58,947 nt of DNA from Lentimicrobium sp. GTDB lineage: Bacteria; Bacteroidota; Bacteroidia; Bacteroidales; Lentimicrobiaceae. The notes beneath the pieces are model-generated. The model did no database searches. It was not told the DNA's origin and saw only the letters and a program-made list of their open reading frames with translations. Positions 8,764 through 18,296 of this stretch are shown piece after piece. The stretch is taken from assembly GCA_024709105.1 (NCBI GenBank), contig JANJXJ010000011.1:1-58947 (forward strand), in the 5' to 3' direction. The translations under genes and the position numbers were made by a program. The first letter of the stretch is position 1, and each line of letters opens with the position of its first letter.

Positions 8764-10305
8764 TTATTTTTCTAAATAATACCCTTCTCTGTTCAGCAGG
8801 TGGCCGAGGTTGGCAACTCCATAAACCACAATTGCAGTTACCAAAGCTGCATGTTCCTGATACGCTGCAATACTTTTGTCGAAGGTGTCGCGCTCAGTAT
8901 GCCATATTTCCATATAGCTGAAATTGAGCCCGTAAACGTCTTCAAGCCCGAAACTCAGCGTAGGAACTCCTTCAACGGCAAATGGTCCGCTGTCGGTGCC
9001 CCAGGGCTTTTCGGGGCGTTTCCGTGCTTCGCGTTTTGTAAGTTTAAACGGAAAATCGGGATGTAAATTCCCGAGAGGTTTGCAGATGGTTTCCATGTCA
9101 TTCCACATGGCATCGGATACACTAAGGCTGGTGGGTACCAGCGGGCCTGAATCGCGGTTAAACATATTTGAAATGCGGGGCAGTTTGTCTTTATTTCGGT
9201 CAACCCAGCTTTGTGACCCAACCAGCCCGAATTCTTCGGCAGCCCACAAACAAACCAGAATGCTGCGTTTGGGTTTGCCCCCTGCTTTCATAATCAACCG
9301 GGCAGCTTCCATGGCAGGAGTTGCTCCCGATCCATTGTCAACGCCACCGGTGGCAACATCAAAAGCATCGAGATGGCCGCCCACAATTACGTATTCATCA
9401 GGAAATTCAATGCCGGGAATTATTCCGATAACATTATGAAAAACCACAGGGCCGGGTTTAAAATGATTTCTTATGTCAAATTCAAGAATTACCTGACGCC
9501 TTTCCTTAACCATTTGCACAATTTCGGAATATTGATGTTCATCAAGCTTGATGTCAGGTACCGGTGGAAGGTTGTCGAATGACATCTTATTCAGGTTTTT
9601 GCGGTCGTAGAGTGCCACCAGAGGAACAGGCGCCGATTGAATGAGACCGAGAATCCCGGCTTCACACATTTCCCGGTAAAACAATGCTGGTTCATCGCCA
9701 GGTTTGTAAACTTCGGAGTCTTTGCTGTCTTCTTTTTTCGGAGTTGCACGGGCTTTCAATGCTATTTCGTTGGCAGTTATTATACTGTCGCGCCGGCGAC
9801 TGGCAGCCTCAGAAATATCAACCGGGAAACCATTGCTTTCTCCGGTAATCAGCACCCAGGCCCCTTTAAGCCTGCCCTTCATTCTTTCAAATTCCTGCCG
9901 GGTTTTAGGCTCAATAAGTACATGCCCACGCTGAACTCCTTTTGTGCCTGATGTATATGAAGGGGTGACAAAGTGCAGGTTCATGCTTTTTTCGCCCATC
10001 ATTTTCCCAAACCAGGGACCTCTGTTGAAGCCAACCGGAACACTCCCCGCTTCATCCATAATCACCTCCATGCCCCATTCCCTGAATTTTGAGGCAGCCC
10101 AGTTCGCTGCATTTTCATACGCATCCGACCCAACTAACCTTCCGCCAAAGCGATTGCTGAGAATATCAAGATGCTGCATGGTTTGATTGTCGCTGCGGGC
10201 AATTTGTATGATTCGTTCTGTTACTGAATCATTTTGAGCCCGGGCTGTTGTTGCTTCTGTAAAATGGATTGAAGCAGCAAGAATCAGAATTATGAGTTTT
10301 TTCAT
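8764..10305 (-). CDS. secreted M28-family metallopeptidase
   Basis: A 513-residue peptidase with a signal peptide (about 1-23). The M28 fold is interrupted by a PA-like insert (about 120-235). The binuclear zinc ligands can be read: His311 (GGHLDAF), Asp323 (GGVDNGSGAT), Glu357/358 (WAAEEFGLVGS), Asp385 (NRDSGP) and His469 (WHTERDT). By family it is an aminopeptidase or carboxypeptidase acting in the periplasm or outside the cell. It is last in a minus-strand group after the nucleotidyltransferase and metallophosphoesterase genes (38-nt gap to the latter). Its substrate cannot be inferred. Confidence 0.9.
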   Translation of the reverse strand: MKKLIILILAASIHFTEATTARAQNDSVTERIIQIARSDNQTMQHLDILSNRFGGRLVGSDAYENAANWAASKFREWGMEVIMDEAGSVPVGFNRGPWFGKMMGEKSMNLHFVTPSYTSGTKGVQRGHVLIEPKTRQEFERMKGRLKGAWVLITGESNGFPVDISEAASRRRDSIITANEIALKARATPKKEDSKDSEVYKPGDEPALFYREMCEAGILGLIQSAPVPLVALYDRKNLNKMSFDNLPPVPDIKLDEHQYSEIVQMVKERRQVILEFDIRNHFKPGPVVFHNVIGIIPGIEFPDEYVIVGGHLDAFDVATGGVDNGSGATPAMEAARLIMKAGGKPKRSILVCLWAAEEFGLVGSQSWVDRNKDKLPRISNMFNRDSGPLVPTSLSVSDAMWNDMETICKPLGNLHPDFPFKLTKREARKRPEKPWGTDSGPFAVEGVPTLSFGLEDVYGLNFSYMEIWHTERDTFDKSIAAYQEHAALVTAIVVYGVANLGHLLNREGYYLEK

Positions 10306-10343
10306 AGCTGAAGAAGTGGTTTTTAAGTTGGTTCGGGCAGTTG

Positions 10344-11210
10344 TTATTCATCAAAAATCAAACGTTCACAATCGGATGGATTGTCAATCTTAAATTTAAT
10401 AATACTCAATCCGGGGCCATCATGGGCAGCATTAAATGAGAGTGTTTTGCCGAATGCCTGCTTCCAGTGCCCGGTCAATCTGGTTGATTCATGAATATGG
10501 CCATGCAGGGTGAGCATGGGCTGTTTTTCTTCAATGAACCTTTGCACGGCAATACTCCCGACATGGACATCAAGCGGGACATGCTCAAACTTTTTGCCAT
10601 CCAGCTCTGCCCTGTCGAGCAGCGATTGATAGGGTGGGGTGTGAAACAAAAAAACTGCCTTGTCAAGATTGTCATTGGCAGTAAGTTTTTCAATGTCCTG
10701 CTGAATCGTAGAGTATTCTGTGTCGTAATCGGGTTCAACAGTCCGGTAACCTTCAGTGGGTGGAACACATCCCGGGTCAACATAACGCGACACATCGTAT
10801 TTTTCCCAGTCTTTTAACAGAAATGGGGTAGGAGGTACAAAAGGATAACCGTAAAAGGTATAAGGTCCGAATTTGAATTTACTGTTATTCAGGTATTTCC
10901 AGAGTTCAATTTGTTCGCCTTCCAGAAAAGCGGATTCTTCAATACGGTGATCATCGTTTCCCATAATGAGAAACACTTCGGGATAGTTGCAGCCCATTTT
11001 TCGCCTCACCTCCTTGAAACCCGGAATCACATAGTTGCGCATAAAATCGGGGATATCTTTTCCACCAATTCTTACCGAGCGGTGAATGTGCGGAAGCAGG
11101 TCACCTCCCAGAAAAACAAACGAAGGTTTGTTTCGTATCATTTCCCTGAAAAGGATTTCATACCTCAGGGCGCTGCCATGCAAATCAGAAACAAAATAAC
11201 AAGTGGTCAT
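10344..11210 (-). CDS. calcineurin-like metallophosphoesterase
   Basis: A 288-residue cytoplasmic protein (no signal peptide) with the full metallophosphoesterase motif set: DLHG near residue 9, GGDLLPH, MGNDDHR (the GNH[D/E] block with Asp-Asp), FLFHTPPY and LHGHIHES. By family it hydrolyses phosphomonoesters or diesters using two metal ions; the substrate is unknown. It begins 18 nt after the stop of the sensor-nucleotidyltransferase gene, so the two are probably co-expressed and may add and remove a nucleotide or phosphate from a common target (inference). Confidence 0.88.
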   Translation of the reverse strand: MTTCYFVSDLHGSALRYEILFREMIRNKPSFVFLGGDLLPHIHRSVRIGGKDIPDFMRNYVIPGFKEVRRKMGCNYPEVFLIMGNDDHRIEESAFLEGEQIELWKYLNNSKFKFGPYTFYGYPFVPPTPFLLKDWEKYDVSRYVDPGCVPPTEGYRTVEPDYDTEYSTIQQDIEKLTANDNLDKAVFLFHTPPYQSLLDRAELDGKKFEHVPLDVHVGSIAVQRFIEEKQPMLTLHGHIHESTRLTGHWKQAFGKTLSFNAAHDGPGLSIIKFKIDNPSDCERLIFDE

Positions 11211-11228
11211 AATGCAGGGTTGTGTATG

Positions 11229-12074
11229 TCAGAGGTCAACTTTCCTGAGCAGACGTGCCGGATCGTCAATAGCATTAATCATACAGGCAAAGCTGTTGCA
11301 CTCTTCAATATCTTTGTCGGTAATCAGGTGAAGGTCAATCAGGCCATCAGTCTGGTAACCTGTTTTCTGGAAATTTTCTTCAGCCAGGCACAAACTCCAG
11401 CCTTCAATCCATGATTTGAGACAGTTGAGCTGCCGGTCGTCGCATTTGTGATGGATAAGCAGATCAATATCGCTGGCTGGTCCTGCAGTCGCATTTTTTG
11501 TGCTGCCAATCAGGTAAATGGCTTTAACGCCCAGTCTGTAGCAATCCATAAGTTCGCTAATTCTCTCTGCCATACGGTATCTCCATTTCCAGTGCTGGTC
11601 AGAGTCGGGTTTCAGCACTGAGCTTCCATTGCCATTGTTGCTGTCTTTGCCTGTTTGAAGTAAAAACAAAGTGTTTTTTAGCCGTTGCTGAAAAAAATAA
11701 TTTCCCAGTCGGTTGGCAATGGTATTGAGGAGTTTTTGTTCTTCCGGGAAAAACTGGCTGCTCTGTGTTTCGTCAATAAGTTGGGTATAAGCCACACAAA
11801 TTTCACCCGAAATGTTATTGTCTACCTCTATATCGGCCTTGAGCATCCAGGGAGTTTCCCTGAAATCATCGGTTTTCCATGTTTTGCCTTCAAAAACAAC
11901 CTGTACTTCACAAATGGTAGTGTACTGATAACCCATCGGAAGAAACCGGATCAGGGCATTAAAAAGTGAGTCGGGACTCAGCTTGTCATCAGACAATAAG
12001 CCGTTCAGCTGATAAAGTGTGTTCAGCTCTTTTTCGCGTTCTTTAAGCCTTTGCAGCACAATTTTGTTGATCAT
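11229..12074 (-). CDS. GAF-like sensor domain fused to a minimal nucleotidyltransferase
   Basis: Read from ATG 12074 (281 residues); the frame stays open to a TTG at 12113, 13 codons upstream, which is less likely. Residues about 10-130 resemble the GAF-like region found before histidine kinases: KEREKELNTLY at the start, then FRETPW and a closing FFPEEQKLLNTIANRL segment. After a polar linker, residues about 165-255 are a Pol-beta-type nucleotidyltransferase: GSTKNATAGPASDIDLLI with Gly-Ser at 190-191, Asp202/Asp204 as metal ligands, and a probable third Asp at 247 (LIDLHLI). The substrate is unknown. It is upstream of a metallophosphoesterase (18 nt) and divergent from pdxA. Confidence 0.75.
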   Translation of the reverse strand: MINKIVLQRLKEREKELNTLYQLNGLLSDDKLSPDSLFNALIRFLPMGYQYTTICEVQVVFEGKTWKTDDFRETPWMLKADIEVDNNISGEICVAYTQLIDETQSSQFFPEEQKLLNTIANRLGNYFFQQRLKNTLFLLQTGKDSNNGNGSSVLKPDSDQHWKWRYRMAERISELMDCYRLGVKAIYLIGSTKNATAGPASDIDLLIHHKCDDRQLNCLKSWIEGWSLCLAEENFQKTGYQTDGLIDLHLITDKDIEECNSFACMINAIDDPARLLRKVDL

Positions 12075-12139
12075 AAGCGATGTAATGAGCCGTTGTAAAT
12101 AAATAGGCAGCAATTATGGGTGCTAAAATAGCAAAATCT

Positions 12140-12147
12140 TATCTTTG
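12140..12147 (+). promoter_or_regulatory. candidate pdxA-operon promoter (-7 element)
   Basis: TATCTTTG matches TAnnTTTG, 29 nt before the pdxA ATG (12177). It would drive the long plus-strand run ending at 21613. No obvious -33 TTTG. Confidence 0.45.
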
Positions 12148-12176
12148 CGCTAAATTAATGATAAACAATATCCAAA

Positions 12177-13238
12177 ATGTCTGAAACCGAAAACAAACCG
12201 GTAATTGGTATTACCCACGGTGATATAAACAGCATAAGCTACGAAATCATCATAAAGGCATTGTCCGACAACCGGATTTTTGAGTTGCTGACTCCGGTGG
12301 TGTACGGGTCGTCGAAGATTGCATCTTATTATCGTAAGATGTTGAATGTAAGTGATTTCTCTTTTAACCTGATCAAGCGGGCTGATGTGGCCAATCCCAA
12401 AAGGGCAAATATTGTTAACATCAACGACCAGGAAATTAAAATTGAACTTGGTAAATCAACCCCGATTGCCGGAGAACTTGCCCTGCTGTCACTTGAAAAT
12501 GCAACGGAAGACATAAAAAAGGGATTGCTCGATGTATTGGTAACAGCGCCCATCAACAAACAGAACATTCAGTCGAAGACTTTTCATTTTCCGGGCCATA
12601 CAGAATATCTGGCCGATAAATTTGGTGCCGAAGATTATCTGATGCTTATGGTAAGCCACTCAGTTCGTATTGGCGTGATAACCGGACATATTCCTTTGCG
12701 CGAAGTGTTCAATCAGTTGACCGAAGATTTGATTACACGCAAAATCAACATACTGCATCAGTCGCTGCTTCAGGATTTTGGTATCCGAAGCCCAAGAATT
12801 GCAATACTGGGATTAAATCCACATGCCAGCGACAATGGACTGCTCGGGCATGAGGAGGAAAAAATAATTAAACCAGCCATTGATAAAGCTTTTGCTTCAG
12901 GTAAGATGGTTTTCGGCCCTTTTCCTGCCGATGGCTTTTTTGGTTCATCTGATTATACCAAGTTTGATGGTATTCTGGCTATGTATCATGATCAGGGAAT
13001 GTTGCCATTTAAAACACTGGCTTTCGACAGCGGAGTTAATTTTACTGCAGGCCTTCCCATTGTAAGAACTTCTCCGGCTCATGGTACAGCCTATGATCTT
13101 GCAGGAAAAGACAAAGCTTCGGCTGAATCATTCAGAGCGGCACTTTATCTGGCCTCTGATGTGTTTTACAATCGCCGCCGTTATGCCGAAATGATCGCCA
13201 ATCCTCTGGAAATGGCAAAACAGGAAACAGAGCGCTAA
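12177..13238 (+). CDS. pdxA: 4-hydroxythreonine-4-phosphate dehydrogenase PdxA
   Basis: A 353-residue NAD-dependent enzyme of the DXP-dependent pyridoxal 5'-phosphate pathway; it oxidises and decarboxylates 4-phosphohydroxy-L-threonine. Recognisable: GITHGDINSISYEI at the N-terminus, VTAPINKQ, FPGHTEYLA (metal and substrate His), SHSVRIGVITGHIP, LGLNPHASDNGLLG, MYHDQGMLPFK and TSPAHGTAYDLAGK. The usual N-terminal GDPAGIGPE appears here as GDINSISYE, the variant common in Bacteroidota PdxA. It sits 9 nt before murF-alr, whose racemase half needs PLP. Confidence 0.95.
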   Translation: MSETENKPVIGITHGDINSISYEIIIKALSDNRIFELLTPVVYGSSKIASYYRKMLNVSDFSFNLIKRADVANPKRANIVNINDQEIKIELGKSTPIAGELALLSLENATEDIKKGLLDVLVTAPINKQNIQSKTFHFPGHTEYLADKFGAEDYLMLMVSHSVRIGVITGHIPLREVFNQLTEDLITRKINILHQSLLQDFGIRSPRIAILGLNPHASDNGLLGHEEEKIIKPAIDKAFASGKMVFGPFPADGFFGSSDYTKFDGILAMYHDQGMLPFKTLAFDSGVNFTAGLPIVRTSPAHGTAYDLAGKDKASAESFRAALYLASDVFYNRRRYAEMIANPLEMAKQETER

Positions 13239-13247
13239 AAGCACAAT

Positions 13248-15719
13248 ATGTCTGATTCGGGGTATCTTTTCAGTGAGCTGGCTTCAATTACAGGAGGCAA
13301 ATTGTTGCTTTCTGCAGATGCCCGCATCAGAGAATTGCTTACCGATAGCCGCAAACTCTCAACACCCGCAAATACAGTTTTCTTTGCCCTGATTGCCAGG
13401 AATGATGGTCACGAATTTATACCCGGCCTTTACCGGAAAGGGCTGAGGTATTTTGTTGTTTCTAAGATACCACATGAGAATTATCCGGATATATCTTTCA
13501 TACTGGTGGAAGATACCCTGGCTGCGCTTCAGAAACTTGCTGCGTTTCACCGGACCGGTTTCAATCTGCCTGTAATCGGAATAACCGGCAGCAATGGAAA
13601 AACCATAGTGAAAGAATGGTTGTGGCAATTAATGTCGCCTGAGTATATCATAGCCAGAAGTCCGCGAAGCTACAACTCACAAATTGGAGTTCCGCTTTCA
13701 GTCTGGCAGATAGATAAAATTCATACCCTCGGAATATTTGAAGCCGGGATTTCTGAGCCCGGTGAAATGAATCATCTGGCCAAAATAATTCAGCCCTCGA
13801 TTGGAATTATTACCAATATTGGCCATGCTCACGATCAGTATTTTGACTCTCATCAGCAGAAAGCTGAAGAAAAACTTAAGCTTTTTTGCAATTCTGAAAT
13901 TGTGGTATTCTGCAACGACCATGAATTGATCAGGCAAACATTACTAAAAAAAGCCAACCCGCAGCAACAACTTTTCAGCTGGGGATTTGCTGAAGGCAGC
14001 AGCCTGAAACTGATTTCGGTCAAAACTCTTGCTTCACGCACATCAATTTCAGCAAGTTATAACGGAGCACTCAGGGAAATTGAAATTCCGTTTACTGATG
14101 CTGCTTCTGTCGAAAATGCCATACATTGCTGGTGTATCATGCTTCTGTTTAATTACGGGCCGGCGGTTACATTGGAGCGAATGAGGCAACTTCATCCCGT
14201 AGAAATGCGGCTTCAGCTCAATGCCGGAATAAACGGGTGTTCGGTAATAAATGATGCATATAGTTTTGATCCTGATTCATTGAGAATTGCCCTGGATTAC
14301 CTTGTAACACAAAATCAGCATGAGCGCCGAACCGTTATTCTTAGTGATATGCTTCAGTCGGGAGCTGATGAAACAGAGCTCTATCAAACCATCGCTCAAA
14401 TGATTCATCAGCGTGGTATTCAAAGGGTAATTGGAATCGGTGAAACCATTAGTGTACATAGGAATCTTTTTAATCAGGACGCCAGATTTTTTCCTGATAC
14501 CGATACTTTTCTAAATCAGTTCCCACTCAGCGGTTTCAATAACGAAACTTTACTTATTAAAGGGGCGCGTAAATTTGGCTTTGAGAGGATTACTGCAAGG
14601 CTCATTCAAAAATCGCACGAAACCATTCTTGAGGTAAATCTTGATGCCCTGGTGCATAACCTTAATTTTTACCGTTCGAAGCTTAATGCAGGAACACGGC
14701 TCATGGCTATGGTGAAGGCCTATTCTTACGGAAGCGGAAGCTTTGAAATTGCTTCCACACTTCAGTTTCACCGGGCCGATTATCTGGCTGTTGCCTACGC
14801 CGATGAAGGTGTTGAACTGCGAAAGGCAGGAATCAGCCTTCCAATCATGGTAATGAATCCCGAAGAAAGCGGGATGGCATCCCTGTTGATGCATAATCTT
14901 GAGCCTGAAGTTTATAGTTTCAGAGTGCTGGACATGCTTTGTGCTGCCATGCAGCGTTTCGGATTTGGTCAGACTCAGGTTGGGATTCATTTAAAAATGG
15001 ATACCGGCATGCACCGGCTGGGATTTCCAAAAGACGATTTAACGTTGCTGGCTGAAAGACTGAAAAACAGTCACAACATACGGGTACTGTCAGTTTTTTC
15101 GCATCTTGCCGGGAGCGACGATTCAGGTTTTGATGACTTTACCAGGATGCAAATCAATGAATTTGCAGAAACAACAGCGTTTCTAAGAGAACAGCTGGGG
15201 TATGATTTTCTCAGGCATATCTTAAATTCGGCGGGCATTTCAAGATTTCCGGAAGCTCAGTTTGAAATGGTTCGGCTGGGCATCTCGCTTTACGGAATCT
15301 CTTCTGATTCTGCCGAGCAATCGGAGCTGGAGGTGGTGAATAGTTTGAAAACAAGCATTTCGCAGATCAGAAAGGTAAAACAGGGAGAATCGGTAGGTTA
15401 TAACCGGGCCTGGGTTGCTGGTCGCGACAGTGTAATTGCCACTATTCCCATAGGTTATGCCGATGGGCTTGACCGCAGGCTGAGCAACGGGAAAGGTCAT
15501 TTTCTGGTAAATGGAAAATTTGCTGCTGTTGCAGGAAATGTCTGTATGGATATGACCATGCTCGATATCACCGGAATTGAAGCCTGCGAAGGCGACGAGA
15601 TTATTATTTTCGGGAAGGATCTTCCCATAAGCAAACTTGCAGAAGAAATGCAAACCATTCCTTATGAAATACTTACAGGTATTTCGGCCAGGGTGAAAAG
15701 AGCATATTTTAAAGAGTAG
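13248..15719 (+). CDS. murF-alr: bifunctional MurF / alanine racemase
   Basis: An 823-residue fusion. The N-terminal part (about 1-450) is UDP-N-acetylmuramoyl-tripeptide:D-alanyl-D-alanine ligase: ATP loop GITGSNGKT (about 109-117), SYNSQIGVPLS, EAGISEPGEM, and the central/C-terminal INDAYSFDPDSL region. The C-terminal part (about 455-823) is a fold-type III alanine racemase: LEVNLDALVHNL, PLP lysine Lys490 in MVKAYSYGSG, and GNVCMDMTMLD with GYADG nearby. It both makes D-alanine and adds D-Ala-D-Ala to the cytoplasmic peptidoglycan precursor. The fusion is characteristic of Bacteroidota. It is packed between pdxA and a GT2 gene (25-nt gap). Confidence 0.96.
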   Translation: MSDSGYLFSELASITGGKLLLSADARIRELLTDSRKLSTPANTVFFALIARNDGHEFIPGLYRKGLRYFVVSKIPHENYPDISFILVEDTLAALQKLAAFHRTGFNLPVIGITGSNGKTIVKEWLWQLMSPEYIIARSPRSYNSQIGVPLSVWQIDKIHTLGIFEAGISEPGEMNHLAKIIQPSIGIITNIGHAHDQYFDSHQQKAEEKLKLFCNSEIVVFCNDHELIRQTLLKKANPQQQLFSWGFAEGSSLKLISVKTLASRTSISASYNGALREIEIPFTDAASVENAIHCWCIMLLFNYGPAVTLERMRQLHPVEMRLQLNAGINGCSVINDAYSFDPDSLRIALDYLVTQNQHERRTVILSDMLQSGADETELYQTIAQMIHQRGIQRVIGIGETISVHRNLFNQDARFFPDTDTFLNQFPLSGFNNETLLIKGARKFGFERITARLIQKSHETILEVNLDALVHNLNFYRSKLNAGTRLMAMVKAYSYGSGSFEIASTLQFHRADYLAVAYADEGVELRKAGISLPIMVMNPEESGMASLLMHNLEPEVYSFRVLDMLCAAMQRFGFGQTQVGIHLKMDTGMHRLGFPKDDLTLLAERLKNSHNIRVLSVFSHLAGSDDSGFDDFTRMQINEFAETTAFLREQLGYDFLRHILNSAGISRFPEAQFEMVRLGISLYGISSDSAEQSELEVVNSLKTSISQIRKVKQGESVGYNRAWVAGRDSVIATIPIGYADGLDRRLSNGKGHFLVNGKFAAVAGNVCMDMTMLDITGIEACEGDEIIIFGKDLPISKLAEEMQTIPYEILTGISARVKRAYFKE

Positions 15720-15744
15720 TTCAAAATTCAAAAACAAATAGTTG

Positions 15745-16476
15745 ATGTCAACACTTTCCATCATCATTCCGGCTTACAACGAAGCCAGAACCATTCACCT
15801 GATATTAAACAAGGTGATTGAAACCCCGATTGCCTATCAGGTTGAAAAAGAGATAATTGTAGTTAATGACTGCTCCTCCGATGATACAGAAGCAGTAATG
15901 AAAGCATTTATTGATTCCAGGCCAGGAGTAAATATACGCACATTTAACCAGCCGTTTAATCAGGGAAAAGGAGCTGCCATTCATAAAGGAATAGAACTTG
16001 CAACCGGAGATTATGTGCTGGTACAGGATGCTGATCTTGAATATGATCCGGCAGATTATAATTTATTGTTAAGACCTATGGTAGAAGGTGTGGCGGATGT
16101 TGTTTACGGCTCAAGATTTATGGGTATAGGGCCGCACAGGATACTGTTCTTCTGGCACTCCATAGGTAATAAATTCCTGACCTTCTTATCAAACATGTTT
16201 ACCAATCTTAACCTCACCGATATGGAGACCTGTTATAAAATGTTCAGGGCCGATATTATCAAAAATGTGGTTTTGCGTGAAAAGCGGTTTGGATTTGAGC
16301 CTGAAGTAACAGCCAGAATTTCAAGGGTAAAGGGGGTAAGGATATATGAAGTGGGGATTAGTTATTATGGCCGTACTTACGATGAAGGCAAGAAAATCGG
16401 TGCCAAAGACGGGTTCAGAGCCATTTACTGCATCCTTAAGTATGGTATTTTTGACCGCCGTACCTATAAACGTTAA
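15745..16476 (+). CDS. GT2 glycosyltransferase, polyprenyl-phosphate-sugar synthase-like
   Basis: A 243-residue GT-A glycosyltransferase read from ATG 15745 (a TTG lies one codon upstream). Visible: [11 protein letters not shown] at the start, [21 protein letters not shown], and the metal-binding DADLEYDP. There is no strong C-terminal transmembrane segment, so it resembles the soluble dolichol-phosphate-mannose synthase type that makes polyprenyl-phosphate-linked sugars at the cytoplasmic face. It is followed after 5 nt by two polytopic proteins that could use such a lipid-linked sugar as donor (inference from context). The donor sugar is unknown. Confidence 0.88.
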   Translation: MSTLSIIIPAYNEARTIHLILNKVIETPIAYQVEKEIIVVNDCSSDDTEAVMKAFIDSRPGVNIRTFNQPFNQGKGAAIHKGIELATGDYVLVQDADLEYDPADYNLLLRPMVEGVADVVYGSRFMGIGPHRILFFWHSIGNKFLTFLSNMFTNLNLTDMETCYKMFRADIIKNVVLREKRFGFEPEVTARISRVKGVRIYEVGISYYGRTYDEGKKIGAKDGFRAIYCILKYGIFDRRTYKR

Positions 16477-16481
16477 GCTTC

Positions 16482-18293
16482 ATGAAATTTCGCAGGGGTA
16501 AGTTTTTGTCGGTTTTGGTGGTGGTGCTGTTGTCGGTGGGTTTGCTCACATTTCGCTCCATTTCTCTTCCCACAAAAGCATTGACCTGGGATGTTTTTGG
16601 TTATTACCTTTACCTGCCTGCCACTTTTATTTATGATGATCCTGGTTTGACAAATGCTGTCTGGCTGGATAACATCATGGATGAATATCAGCCTTCGGCA
16701 ACGTTATATCAGTTGGTAAACGGAACAGACGGGAAAAGAGTTATAAAATACACGTCAGGACTTGCATTGTTGTGGGCACCATTTTTCTTTATCGCACATT
16801 GGCTTGCCCAATGGCTTGGTTATCCTGCCGATGGGTTTTCTCTTCCTTATCAGCTGGTGCTAAGTTATGCCGGCATTTTGTGGGCTATCGCAGGATTGCT
16901 TCTGCTTCGGAAGATTCTAATCCGGTATTTCGATGAAAAAGTGACTTCTGTAACCTTGTTATTGATTGGGATAGGAACCAATTATTTTCAACTTACTGCC
17001 TTCGACGGAACATTGCTTTCGCATAATTTTCTGTTTACTCTTTATGCGCTTCTGGTGTATTCTACTATTCGCTGGTACGAAAGGCCGGGGTATGGTCATT
17101 CGTTTCTGATTGGGCTGTCGTGCGGGCTGATTACATTAATCCGGCCATCGGAAGCAATCTGTGTGTTAATACCCTTGCTTTGGAATACAACCTCGTGGAG
17201 GCAGTTTACTTTCAGGTTCAAGATATTAAAATTCAGTTTTATACATGTAGCCGCTTTTATTTTACCGGCATTAACAGTTGGCGCAATTCAGCTTATTTAT
17301 TGGAAAACTACCAGTGGCAACTGGCTGTTCTATTCGTATGATAATCCTGGAGAAGGTTTTCGGTTTTTTCCACCTTACATATTAGAATTTTTGTTTAGTT
17401 TCAGAAAGGGATGGTTTGTTTACACTCCGGTAATGATTTTTGCCTTTATAGGCTTTTATCATCTTTACAAATGGGGGAAATCCTGGAACCTGGCCATTAT
17501 TACATTTATTCTGCTTGATATCTGGATTATTTCGGCATGGAGCTGCTGGTGGTATGCAGGCGGTAGTTTTAGTTCACGGGCCATTCTCCCTGCCTATGTA
17601 TTACTTTCTTTGCCACTGGCAGCCTTTACTGAACGGGTTATGGCAGGCAGGTTGAAGTGGATTGCTGCAGGAATTGCTTTTTTACTGATATCGCTAAATT
17701 TGTTTCAAACCTGGCAGTTTGAAAATGGCATCATTGATAAGGAGCGAATGACATTCCCTTATTATCAGGCTGTTTTTGGTAAGGTTAATGCAGACAGGGA
17801 AAAACTTGATCATTTGCTTCTGGTGGAGCGGAGCACTGAGATGAGAGAAACCCCGGGAAACCTCGACAGGTATAAAAAAAGAACACTTTTCTCTACACCT
17901 TCGCAAACAGGAAATGATACATCGCAAGCCATTAAACTTTGGGGTGATAATTCTTTTTATAGCGGCCCCGATCTGCCATTTCATGCACTAACGCAGGAAG
18001 ATCACGCATGGATACATGTAAAAACAGACTATTTTATACCCGATGGTTTTGCTGGCGAAAATCCAATGCTGGTGGCCAGTTTTCATTATAAGGGTAAAGC
18101 ATACAAATACCGGGCAGAGGCTCTTTCTGCTGATACTGCCATAAGAGGCAGATGGAATTCAGTAGAATTCTGGTATCTTACCCCCGAGGTAAGAACCCCT
18201 GATGATAACCTGAAAGTGTACGTATGGAATCGGGTTCCTTCAGAGATTTTTTTGTGGAATTTCAATGTAACTATTTATGAGAGAAGAAAATAG
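16482..18293 (+). CDS. polytopic glycosyltransferase-like membrane protein, paralog 1
   Basis: A 603-residue protein with about ten hydrophobic segments (residues about 8-430) and a polar C-terminal domain (about 440-603) presumably outside the cytoplasm. An acidic motif TWDVFGYYLYLPATFIY follows the first helix, in the place where GT-C enzymes carry their catalytic Asp; LGYPADGFSLPYQ, KGWFVYTPVM and WWYAGG are further landmarks. The C-terminal part has a beta-sandwich-like pattern ending LKVYVWNRVPSEIFLWNFNV. I do not recognise a characterised family; a GT-C role is inferred. The next gene (3-nt gap) is a clear paralog sharing all these motifs. Confidence 0.65.
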   Translation: MKFRRGKFLSVLVVVLLSVGLLTFRSISLPTKALTWDVFGYYLYLPATFIYDDPGLTNAVWLDNIMDEYQPSATLYQLVNGTDGKRVIKYTSGLALLWAPFFFIAHWLAQWLGYPADGFSLPYQLVLSYAGILWAIAGLLLLRKILIRYFDEKVTSVTLLLIGIGTNYFQLTAFDGTLLSHNFLFTLYALLVYSTIRWYERPGYGHSFLIGLSCGLITLIRPSEAICVLIPLLWNTTSWRQFTFRFKILKFSFIHVAAFILPALTVGAIQLIYWKTTSGNWLFYSYDNPGEGFRFFPPYILEFLFSFRKGWFVYTPVMIFAFIGFYHLYKWGKSWNLAIITFILLDIWIISAWSCWWYAGGSFSSRAILPAYVLLSLPLAAFTERVMAGRLKWIAAGIAFLLISLNLFQTWQFENGIIDKERMTFPYYQAVFGKVNADREKLDHLLLVERSTEMRETPGNLDRYKKRTLFSTPSQTGNDTSQAIKLWGDNSFYSGPDLPFHALTQEDHAWIHVKTDYFIPDGFAGENPMLVASFHYKGKAYKYRAEALSADTAIRGRWNSVEFWYLTPEVRTPDDNLKVYVWNRVPSEIFLWNFNVTIYERRK

Positions 18294-18296
18294 TTT

